From Chloroflexota bacterium (GTDB lineage: Bacteria > Chloroflexota > Anaerolineae > Ardenticatenales > Ardenticatenaceae), in contig DOUV01000741.1 in the NCBI GenBank assembly GCA_003520455.1, positions 1-24,074 on the forward strand: DNA of 24,074 nt. Direction: 5' to 3'. This document shows, in pieces, positions 15,291-22,477 of the stretch (position 1 is the stretch's first letter; each line of letters begins with the position of its first letter). The notes beneath the pieces were generated by a model. The model was not told the origin of the DNA. It ran no database searches and saw only the letters and a list, made by a program, of their open reading frames with translations. A program made the translations under genes and the position numbers.

Positions 15291-15956
15291 TTACTCGAGC
15301 GATGCCCAGATGACCTCCAACAAGGCGTGATAAACAGTGGCCTGCGCCTCCTGGATCCGTGGGATGTTGGCACTCGGTGAAACGATGCAGAAGTCAACCG
15401 CCCCCGAGCGGGCTATCTTGCCACCGTCATAACCGGCCAACCCCACGGTCAGCAGGTTCTGCTTTTTAGCCTGCTCGAGAGCCACGAGCACATTGGTCGA
15501 ATTTCCGCTCGTCGAGACCCCAAAGGCAATATCCCCAGGCCGCCCAAACGCAATCACCTGGCGAGCAAAGATATTGTCGAAACCCACATCATTGCCCACC
15601 GCCGTGACCACGGCAATGTCGTTCGTCAGCGCGATGGCAGAGAGTGGCTCGCATCCTGGCAGGGGCGGAGCGAGCAGTTCCGCTACCAGGTCCTGAGCGT
15701 CGGTCGTGCTACCACCGTTACCGAAGGCGAAAAGTGTCGCGCCGGCCGCGAAGGCCTCGGCCATCGCCCGTCCCGCTGCGACAATCCGGTCGTGGTTTCG
15801 ATCCAATGTCGCCCGGCGGAGCGCGACCACCTCGCGGCACTTCTCCAGGGTCGAGTGACGTACCTGCGCCAGCACATCCTCTGCGTTGGCCGTTCCCCCT
15901 TCAAAGAGGAACGGGTAAAAGAGGCGGTCGTACTCAGACCCTTCAGATTGCTTCAT
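15291..15956 (-). CDS. SIS-domain protein, GmhA-like (SIS-B)
   Basis: This 221-residue protein resembles sedoheptulose-7-phosphate isomerase (GmhA). It keeps the sugar-phosphate binding elements: FGNGGSTTDAQ (about 78-88), AIALTNDIAV, GNDVGFDNIFARQ, GRPGDIAFG and STSGNS (148-153), plus a C-terminal RIQEAQATVYH helix. The His of the usual DAQH..AE motif is Asp here (DAQDLVAEL), which would remove a metal or catalytic ligand of GmhA. The start at 15956 overlaps the hypC-like gene by 14 bases. Similar gmhA-like genes occur in actinobacterial and chloroflexal hydrogenase clusters as far as I recall, but no substrate is established there. It is the closer of the two SIS genes to hypD. Confidence 0.85.
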   Translation of the reverse strand: MKQSEGSEYDRLFYPFLFEGGTANAEDVLAQVRHSTLEKCREVVALRRATLDRNHDRIVAAGRAMAEAFAAGATLFAFGNGGSTTDAQDLVAELLAPPLPGCEPLSAIALTNDIAVVTAVGNDVGFDNIFARQVIAFGRPGDIAFGVSTSGNSTNVLVALEQAKKQNLLTVGLAGYDGGKIARSGAVDFCIVSPSANIPRIQEAQATVYHALLEVIWASLE

Positions 15957-16239
15957 TATTGGCTTCACCCACCCGGCCAAGAGCCACGCCACCGTGAACC
16001 AGGATTATGTCACCAATCCCCGCCCCATCGACCAGGCTGATATCCGCCTCGGTCGTCTGCCCCTCGATCTCCACTACCGCCAGCGCCAGGTCCTGATCGA
16101 CATGCAGCACTCTTGCCGGGAGAGCATCATCACCGCAGGTGAGGCAGTAACTCTCACCTGTACCGGCTGCTGTTGACCCTGCCGGCCACTGGCAACTCAC
16201 CCCTGACCACTGACTATTTCCATCGCTTCCAGCACTCAT
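15943..16239 (-). CDS. HypC/HupF-like chaperone with N-terminal extension
   Basis: This 98-residue protein is related to HypC, which binds the hydrogenase large subunit precursor and carries iron with HypD. It has the HupF/HypC-like core CLTCGDDALPARVLHVD, DISLVDGAGIGDIILVHGG and VALGRVGEA. Ordinary HypC begins Met-Cys with a free N-terminal Cys. Here the CxTC motif is preceded by about 30 residues rich in Gly, Ser, Trp and Gln if translation starts at ATG 16239, which overlaps the upstream SIS stop as ATGA. A GTG at codon 14 would shorten this. The second HypC-type protein of the operon may serve a different client or partner. Confidence 0.8.
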   Translation of the reverse strand: MSAGSDGNSQWSGVSCQWPAGSTAAGTGESYCLTCGDDALPARVLHVDQDLALAVVEIEGQTTEADISLVDGAGIGDIILVHGGVALGRVGEANNEAI

Positions 16240-16862
16240 CGTAGCAACCTCTCATGTTCGAAGAAGACGTGCACCAATTCCCACAGAACGTGGTAGAGCG
16301 TCTCATGGGTCTCCTGGATGACCAGTGGATCATCGGTCTCCACCACGAAGCAGAAATCAAGGCCTGCCCGCGCCATAGGACCACCATCACCACCGGCGAG
16401 CCCTACCGTGAGCAAGCCGAGGCGTTGCGCCTCAGCCAGGGCTTCGACAACGTTCGTACAGCAGCCGTCGGGTGAGAGACCCATCGCAATATCCTGGGGT
16501 CGTGCCAGGACGGCAAGCTGGTGCGCGAACGGGACACCCCCTGCACTACCGACACGGAGGCCACTCAGGATGGCACTATCGTTGGTCAGTGCCAGGGCCG
16601 GAAGCGCCCGCTTGCCGACAATCACCGGATGGACGAATTCGACCGAGACATGCTGCGCGTCGGTCGCCCAGGCACCATTACCGAAGGCCAGCAGGCGCCC
16701 GCCCTGGTGAAAGCGGCGCGCCATCGCCCAGCAGGCCTCTGCAATCCGGCCAGCCTGCTCAGCGAAAAACGCTTCGGGTACAGCCACGCTGCGCTCAAAG
16801 CGCGCCGTGACCAACCCCAGCACGTCCACGTTCTTCTGTGTCATCGCCTCACCACCCATCAT
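16236..16862 (-). CDS. SIS-domain protein, GmhA-like with altered loops (SIS-A)
   Basis: This 208-residue SIS protein is paralogous to the one at 15291-15956. The general fold is clear from LLAFGNGAWATDAQHVSVEF, ALPALALTNDSAIL, ARPQDIAMGLS and the VIQETHETLYHVLWEL helix. Two sugar-phosphate loops are changed: GNGGS has become GNGAW (about 61-65) and STSGNS has become SPDGCC (about 130-135). In contrast the DAQH..VE and IQE.H..LYH motifs, which bind metal or act in catalysis in GmhA, are kept. ATG 16862 overlaps the hypC stop as TGATG; ATG 16844, after GGTGAGG, is an alternative start. It overlaps the next hypC-like gene by ATGA. Confidence 0.82.
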   Translation of the reverse strand: MMGGEAMTQKNVDVLGLVTARFERSVAVPEAFFAEQAGRIAEACWAMARRFHQGGRLLAFGNGAWATDAQHVSVEFVHPVIVGKRALPALALTNDSAILSGLRVGSAGGVPFAHQLAVLARPQDIAMGLSPDGCCTNVVEALAEAQRLGLLTVGLAGGDGGPMARAGLDFCFVVETDDPLVIQETHETLYHVLWELVHVFFEHERLLR

Positions 16863-17134
16863 CACTCGATCTGGCTCTCCGAGAGCATCTTGAGCTCGTC
16901 GGTATAAACCTCACCCATCGCACGCAACAGAGCCAACGTCTCCTGAGCCTCGCGCTCGTCGATCTTACTCATGGCAAAGCCAACATGAATCAAGACCCAA
17001 TCGCCGGGCGCGATGCCGTCCGGCCGCACCAGGGCAACATTCACATTGCGCTTGACCCCAGAAACATCAACCTTGGCAATATTGTTCGCCTCGTCTACAA
17101 ATCCGACAATCTGGCCCGGGATACCAAGACACAT
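16862..17134 (-). CDS. hypC: HypC, hydrogenase maturation chaperone
   Basis: This 90-residue protein starts MCLGIPGQIVGF, the HypC hallmark with the essential Cys2. It continues with AKVDVSGVKRNVNVALV, APGDWVLIHVGFAMSKID and EREAQETLALL, all normal for the family. HypC shuttles iron with its ligands between HypD and the hydrogenase large-subunit precursor. It lies 62 bases behind hypF and its stop overlaps the SIS-A start. It has the canonical length, unlike the extended second copy downstream. Confidence 0.97.
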   Translation of the reverse strand: MCLGIPGQIVGFVDEANNIAKVDVSGVKRNVNVALVRPDGIAPGDWVLIHVGFAMSKIDEREAQETLALLRAMGEVYTDELKMLSESQIE

Positions 17135-17196
17135 AGGTGACTCCTTTGAATCGGTGTCCGCAACTCAGGCGACAATCTGCCGCGGACGACCGATAA

Positions 17197-19554
17197 CTAA
17201 CGGAGGCGAGCCGCCGCTACCGCTGCCTGCCCCAAGCTCAGGCCCCCATCGTTGGGCGGGATGCGCCGGTTGATATAGACCTCGAACCCCAGCGTCTCCA
17301 GGCGGGCGAGCAGGCGTTCAAGCAGCAACCGGTTCTGAAAAACCCCACCGCTGAGGGCCACAACGTTGAGCCTGGTTTGCTCCCGCACGCGCACGCAGGC
17401 CTTCGCCAGCATTTCAGCGACTGAGGCGTGGAAGCGATGGGCGATGGACGTAATCGGAACGCCAGACTGCAGATCCTGCACAATCGCGCGGATGAGCGGT
17501 GCGACGTCCAGTTGAGCCGGCCGGCTATCACCGATTGTGAAGGGGTAGAGATGATCCGGCGGATCGTCCCTGCTGGACTTGCCGGCGTGCATCTCGAGCT
17601 CAATCGCCGCCTGACCTTCGTAGACCACCTCGTCACGTATACGCAGGAGGGCGGCCACTGCGTCGAAGAGCCGTCCGAGGCTGGAGGTCGGCGGACTGTT
17701 CAGACCGCGAGCGATCATCTGTTTGAGTGGGCGCCAGCGGACATCAACGGGTGCCTGACCACATGCTCCGACAATGAATGGAATATTCAATTCAAGAAAG
17801 GCATCACCAAAGGCCTGCTCGAGGTAGACCGCAGCCATACGCCAGGGCTGCCGGATTGCCTGTGCGCCGCCGGGCAGAGGGGCGTAGGCCAGGTGGGCCA
17901 CCCGCTCGAACGCAAGCAGGTCAGCGACCAATACCTCACAGCCCCACACTGCTCCGTCGGTACCGTAGCCGCTACCGTCGGCGGCGATGCCGATCACCGG
18001 CCCCTCAAGGCCGTGCTCGGCGAGCACACTCGCAATGTGGGCGTGGTGGTGCTGAACGCCGACTTTGTACTCGACGTTGGCATCGAGCGCGTACTGGGTC
18101 GCGAGGTAGTCGGGGTGCAAGTCATAGGCAACCGCCTCGGGATAGATATCAAAGAGGCGCTGAAAGTGCTCGATGCCCTCACGAAAAGAGATCAATGTTT
18201 CCAGGTTCTCTAGCTCGCCAATGTGATGGCTGACAAAGACCTGCCGGTCCTTTCCCAAACAGAAGGTGTTCTTCAAGTGGCCACCACAGGCCAGCAGCGG
18301 CAGCGGGAATGGCCGTGCCAGGACGATCGGCTCGGGAACATACCCCCGTGATCGGCGAAAGAGTTGCTCTCTCTTACCCACGACTCGCGTCACAGAGTCG
18401 TCGCAGCGCACGTGGATAAGGCGGTTGTGCACCAGCAGGCCATCCGCGATTGGGCGTAACCGCTCCAGCGCATCCTCGTCGCGATAGGCAATCGGCTCCT
18501 CGCTCAGATTACCGCTCGTCATCACCAGCACCGCCGGCGCACCCGGCTCGATGCTCTCGGCAAACGCAGACAGCAGCAGGTGGTGAAGTGGCGTGTACGG
18601 CAGCATCACGCCGACCGTGTCGTACAACGGCGCGACGCCCGGTACAACCGGACAGCCAGGCCGTTTGTCGAGCAGCACAATCGGACGGCGGCGCGACTGC
18701 AACAGATCAGCCTCGGTCGGGCTAACCTCGCCAAGTTTCTGAGCTGTGAGCAAGTCGGGGACCATGACAGCGAACGGCTTCGCCTCGCGGTATTTGCATC
18801 GGCGCAGGCGATCAACCGCCAGAGTGTTACAAGCGTCGCAGGCCAGGTGGTAGCCGCCCAGTCCCTTGATCGCCAGGACCGCTCCCCCGGCCAGACGGCG
18901 GGCCGCCTCAGTGATTGGATCCGGCAGTGGCGCCCGGCCGGTGGAATCAAGCAGACGTACCTGGGGACCACAAACCGGGCAAGCATTGGGCTGAGCGTGA
19001 AAGCGGCGGTCGAGCGGGTTATCGTACTCGGCCTGACAGGCGGGGCAGAGTCGGAAGGCCCGCAAGGTGGTCTTCCCGCGGTCGTAGGGGACGTCCTCAA
19101 CGATGGTGAAACGCGGGCCGCAGTTGGTACAGTTGATGAAGGGATACCGGGAGCGCCGGTCGGCGGGGTCGAAGAGCTCACGGAGACAGTCGTCGCAGGT
19201 CGCGACGTCGGGAGAGATGAGCGTGTGGCGCTTGACGCCGGCCTGGCTCGGGGCGATCACGAAGCCGGTGTCACCGCAGGCTGGCAGCGACGCTACGCCG
19301 ACCGAGTCAATACAGGCCAATGGAGGTGCCTCGGTGCGCAGCGCCGCCTGGAAGGCATCGAGCGCCTCAGGCGTGCCCTCGACCTCGATCGTGACACCGC
19401 TGCTGTCATTGCGGACAAACCCGGCCAGCTGGCAACGCAGCGCCAGGCCATAGACAAAGGGCCGAAATCCTACGCCCTGGACAATGCCCTGCACCACGAA
19501 TCGTCGACGCTCGATAGTTGTGGCGGCATGGTGCGTCAGGCTGAACGTCGCCAT
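17197..19554 (-). CDS. hypF: HypF carbamoyltransferase
   Basis: This 785-residue protein uses carbamoyl phosphate and ATP to carbamoylate the C-terminal Cys of HypE. The domains in order are acylphosphatase (about 17-105, VQGVGFRPFVYGLA), a double zinc finger with eight Cys (120/123, 142/145, 170/173, 192/195), a YrdC-like domain (about 210-400, LAIKGLGGYHLACDA, KPFAVM, TSGNLSEEPIA) and a Kae1-like carbamoyltransferase domain (about 420-780, CGGHLKNTFCL, the metal-binding HHHAH at 502-506, DGSGYGTDGAVWG, LSGGVFQNRLL, PPNDGGLSLGQA). The start at 19554 has GAGGG eight bases upstream; an earlier frame to 19584 lacks this. It is the first gene of the operon and lies behind a promoter-like sequence. 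Confidence 0.98.
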   Translation of the reverse strand: MATFSLTHHAATTIERRRFVVQGIVQGVGFRPFVYGLALRCQLAGFVRNDSSGVTIEVEGTPEALDAFQAALRTEAPPLACIDSVGVASLPACGDTGFVIAPSQAGVKRHTLISPDVATCDDCLRELFDPADRRSRYPFINCTNCGPRFTIVEDVPYDRGKTTLRAFRLCPACQAEYDNPLDRRFHAQPNACPVCGPQVRLLDSTGRAPLPDPITEAARRLAGGAVLAIKGLGGYHLACDACNTLAVDRLRRCKYREAKPFAVMVPDLLTAQKLGEVSPTEADLLQSRRRPIVLLDKRPGCPVVPGVAPLYDTVGVMLPYTPLHHLLLSAFAESIEPGAPAVLVMTSGNLSEEPIAYRDEDALERLRPIADGLLVHNRLIHVRCDDSVTRVVGKREQLFRRSRGYVPEPIVLARPFPLPLLACGGHLKNTFCLGKDRQVFVSHHIGELENLETLISFREGIEHFQRLFDIYPEAVAYDLHPDYLATQYALDANVEYKVGVQHHHAHIASVLAEHGLEGPVIGIAADGSGYGTDGAVWGCEVLVADLLAFERVAHLAYAPLPGGAQAIRQPWRMAAVYLEQAFGDAFLELNIPFIVGACGQAPVDVRWRPLKQMIARGLNSPPTSSLGRLFDAVAALLRIRDEVVYEGQAAIELEMHAGKSSRDDPPDHLYPFTIGDSRPAQLDVAPLIRAIVQDLQSGVPITSIAHRFHASVAEMLAKACVRVREQTRLNVVALSGGVFQNRLLLERLLARLETLGFEVYINRRIPPNDGGLSLGQAAVAAARLR

Positions 19555-19601
19555 CGTAAATATCCCTCGACCACACCGTTTCAACGAACCTCTGTTGGGT
19601 A

Positions 19602-19631
19602 AAGGTAGTTCACATGGAGGGGAGGCGTCAA
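19602..19631 (-). promoter_or_regulatory. Promoter candidate for the hyp operon
   Basis: On the minus strand TTGACG (19626-19631) and TACCTT (19602-19607) are 18 bases apart, about 48 bases before the hypF start. No operator-like dyad is evident between it and hypF. Confidence 0.45.
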
Positions 19632-19734
19632 GTGGGGACGCTTCACACGACGAGACATGCGACGGACACTTCTATTGGGGAAACTCCGAATGCGGATTAG
19701 CCGTACGCATCACGGGTACGGAGCGAGCCGATCA

Positions 19735-20016
19735 CTACTTGATACGGCCGAAGAGCCGCATGCCCTCAGGGCCGTACTCCTGCTCGAGCCGCTCAACCTG
19801 CTCCACCACAACGTCGTAGATCCGCTGCAGTTCCGCTACTGGATCGGCATGGTCATCCACCTGGAGATTGTGATACCACCGAGGGGTGGGGCTGGCAAGC
19901 AGAAGCGCTGTCGACTGCTTGCCTCGCTTGTCCCCGCCGGCTGCCTGGCCAGCCGCCAGGGCTCGCAACAGCCGATCACTCAACTCCAGGCCTGTGTGGT
20001 GAGACGCCTCGAAGGG
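19735..20016 (-). pseudogene. DUF1028-type protein, C-terminal fragment
   Basis: The minus strand reads [20 protein letters not shown], then [35 protein letters not shown] and a helical end. [15 protein letters not shown] followed by VDDH..PV.EL is the C-terminal signature of DUF1028 proteins (Ntn-hydrolase-like, about 220-290 residues, often beside peptide transporters). The N-terminal two thirds are missing, and the frame begins at the junction with the solute-binding protein fragment near 20015. It has no start of its own apart from a GTG at 19983, so it is most likely a remnant. Confidence 0.7.
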
Positions 20017-20710
20017 AACCCCGCGTCGGCCAGAAGTTGCTTCGCCTCGGCCGCGTCGAAGCGCTGCTCGCTCTTCTCGTTGATCGCCGTATCGAAGAAA
20101 AAGCGCATCTCAGGATTCACAGTTCCAAACGCCGATTGGCCCCGCCCGAAGAGCGCCCGCTTGATGAGATCATCGCGATCGATGGCCTTGGCAATCGCCA
20201 GGCGCACCTTGAAGCCTTTCTCCTTTTTCAGGTCCTCAACCGGCTTATTGAAATCGGGGACCATAAAGGGATCACGCCAGGGATTGAGCCACAGGGCCTG
20301 AAAGCCCGGCCCGGTGACCTGCGAGACCACCAGGTCGGAGTTAGACTCGAAGCGGTCAATGAGCTCCGGCGCCGGCGGGTTCCCACCGATGAGCTGGATA
20401 TCTCCGGCTTCGATGGCTACAGCCAATGGCTCCGGCTCGGGGATGGGTGTGAAGGTGATTTTGTCGAGTTTCGGGCGTTCGGGGTCGTAGTAGTCTTCAA
20501 GGCGTTCGAGCACGACGCCCTGGCCGAGCGAGTGCTGAGTGACTTTGAAGGGGCCGATCCCGACCGGCGTTAGCCCGTACTGCTCCGGTCCCATCTCCTC
20601 CAGGGCCCGCTTGTTGACGATAGTCATCGCGCGGCCACTCGAGCGTTCCAGGGTCTTGACCAGGAGCGAGGCCTGGGGCTTGTTCAGGATGATCTTCACG
20701 GTGCGGGGCG
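20002..20710 (-). pseudogene. Peptide-binding protein, internal fragment
   Basis: About 230 residues from the middle of a family 5 extracellular solute-binding protein are readable: VKIILNKPQASLLVKTL, IGPFKVTQHSLGQGVVLERL, AIEAGDIQLIGGNPPAPELI, WLNPWRDPF, FKVRLAIAKAIDRDDLIKRA and [11 protein letters not shown]. Signal peptide, N-terminal domain and C-terminal part are absent. Its left border runs into the DUF1028 fragment after ADAGFP. Its right border meets the permease tail near 20705-20710, where both frames share bases. It is a different protein from the solute-binding protein at the right edge, so it is the relic of a second transporter operon. Confidence 0.8.
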
Positions 20711-21499
20711 CCAGAGGTCGTTCAGACCATCGCCGGCGAGGTTGAACCCCAGGACGGTCAGAGCAATCGCCAGCCCGGGGAAGAGTGCCATCCACCAGGC
20801 GACCCGCATGAATTGTTGGGCGTTGTTGAGCATGTAGCCCCAACTGACCTGGTTCGGATCGCCAAGACCGAGAAAGCTCAGGGCGGCCTCGACCAGGATT
20901 GCGTTGCCGATGAGCAGCGAGGCGGTGACGACCAGCGAAGGTAAGGAGTTGGGCAGCACATGGCGGAAGAGGATGCGGCCCTCGCGCACCCCAACCGCTC
21001 GCGCGGCCACGACAAAGTCCCGCTCGCGGTACGACAAGACCTCGGCACGCAGGATCCGCGCGATCATCGTCCAGGAGGTCAACCCGAGCACGAGGATCAC
21101 ATTGGGCAGGCCGGCACCGAAGAGTGCGACCACGAGCACGGCCAGGAAGAAGCGGGGCATGACCTGGAACAGCTCGGTCAGCCGCATGAGGCCGTCGTCG
21201 ATCCAGCCACCGACGTAACCCGCTACGCCGCCGATAATTGTTCCGGCCAGGGCCGCGATCCCCGCGACGAGGAGGCCGACGGTGAGTGATGCCTGCGCGC
21301 CATAGATCACCTGGCTGAATACATCACGCCCCAGATCATCTGTCCCCATCAAGTGGGCCGCCGACGGTGCCTGCAGCGGGGGACCCGCCGTTTTCAAAGG
21401 TGGGTAGGGGGCCAGGAACTCGGCGCCGAGCGCCAGTGCGACCGGCAGGAGCACGAGCAAAAGGCCCAGTACCGCCGTCCGGCGACTGATGATTGACAA
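20696..21499 (-). CDS. Peptide ABC transporter permease, DppC/OppC type
   Basis: This 267-residue inner-membrane permease has an N-terminal membrane segment (AVLGLLLVLLPVALALG), then the HLMGTDDLGRDVFSQVIYGA motif typical of the DppC/OppC subfamily, and several further hydrophobic helices. The EAA loop (VAARAVGVREGRILFRHVLPN) that contacts the ATPase is intact, as is AALSFLGLGDP. It ends GDGLNDLWRPAP, a little shorter and different from the usual GDGLRDALDPR-type tail, at the border of the solute-binding protein scar, so its last residues may have been replaced. It lies 15 bases behind the first permease. Confidence 0.93.
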   Translation of the reverse strand: MSIISRRTAVLGLLLVLLPVALALGAEFLAPYPPLKTAGPPLQAPSAAHLMGTDDLGRDVFSQVIYGAQASLTVGLLVAGIAALAGTIIGGVAGYVGGWIDDGLMRLTELFQVMPRFFLAVLVVALFGAGLPNVILVLGLTSWTMIARILRAEVLSYRERDFVVAARAVGVREGRILFRHVLPNSLPSLVVTASLLIGNAILVEAALSFLGLGDPNQVSWGYMLNNAQQFMRVAWWMALFPGLAIALTVLGFNLAGDGLNDLWRPAP

Positions 21500-21514
21500 T
21501 TGACCTTCAATCTC

Positions 21515-22477
21515 CTATCGATACCGAATTCGCGGATCTAGAAACGCGTAGGCCAGGTCCGTGATGAGATTGGCAACCAGCACAGTGACCGAGGTCATGA
21601 TGAACAGTCCCATCAGGATCGGGAAGTCACGGTTCAGAATGGCGGCCACCATCAGCCGCCCGATTCCCGGCCAGGCAAAGACCGTCTCTGTGAGCACGGT
21701 GCCGGCGAAGAGGAAGCCGATTCTCCCGCCGATGACAGTGACCACCGGCAAGAGGGCGTTACGCAGGGCGTGGGTGCGCATCACGCGCCACTCCGGTAAG
21801 CCTTTCGCCCGTGCCGTACGGATAAAGTCCTGGTCGAGAACCTCCAGCAAGTTGGTGCGCATCAGACGCGTGATGAGCGCCAACTCCTGGATCGTGAGCG
21901 CGGCAACCGGCAAGATCATGTGCCGGGCAACGTCTAGCCCGTAGGCGAGCCCTTCGTAGCGGTGGCGAGCTGTTGTCATGCCTTGGACCGGGAGCCAATC
22001 GAGCTTCAGCGCCAGCAGCAGGATCAGCATCTGCGCCAGCCAGAAGACGGGGATCGCGTACCCCGTCAGCGAGAGGGTACTGATGCCGAAGTCGCCCAGA
22101 GAGTACGGGTAGCGTGCCGCCAGCACCCCGAGGGCCACACCAATCAGGCTCGACGCAACCAGCGCCGTGCCCATGAGGAGCAGCGTCGCCGGGAGCCGCG
22201 AAAGGATCACCTGGACGACCGGTTGCCCGTAGGCGTAGGAAGTACCCAGATCACCCCGCAGGATAGTCGCCAGATAAACCACGAGTTGCTCACCGATCGG
22301 CCGGTCGAGGCCGAATTTGGCCCGCATGAAGGCGTAGTAGGACGCATCGCCGTACTCCCCTGCGAGGGCTACGATGGGATCGCCGGGTGCCAGGTGGATC
22401 AGGAGGAAGGCGGCCACGGCGATCCCAAGAAGCATCGGTACGAACTGCACCAGGCGGCGCAGCAGGTAGGTGGTCAT
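21515..22477 (-). CDS. Peptide ABC transporter permease, DppB/OppB type
   Basis: This 320-residue permease starts TTYLLRRLVQFVPMLLG after the Met and contains LAPGDPIVALAGEYG, LRGDLGTSYAYGQPV, six or so membrane helices and the EAA loop (RTARAKGLPEWRVMRTHALRN). The end, DLAYAFLDPRIRYR, is the family's normal finish. ATG 22477 overlaps the solute-binding protein stop as ATGA, and this start is preferred over the longer frame to 22579, which overlaps that gene. With the DppC-type partner it forms the membrane channel; the ATPase subunits are not in the window. Confidence 0.95.
   Translation of the reverse strand: MTTYLLRRLVQFVPMLLGIAVAAFLLIHLAPGDPIVALAGEYGDASYYAFMRAKFGLDRPIGEQLVVYLATILRGDLGTSYAYGQPVVQVILSRLPATLLLMGTALVASSLIGVALGVLAARYPYSLGDFGISTLSLTGYAIPVFWLAQMLILLLALKLDWLPVQGMTTARHRYEGLAYGLDVARHMILPVAALTIQELALITRLMRTNLLEVLDQDFIRTARAKGLPEWRVMRTHALRNALLPVVTVIGGRIGFLFAGTVLTETVFAWPGIGRLMVAAILNRDFPILMGLFIMTSVTVLVANLITDLAYAFLDPRIRYR

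Noticed and set aside
17428..19602. Long plus-strand frames opposite hypF
   Set aside because: They are shadows of the GC-rich hypF gene, whose four domains are intact on the other strand.
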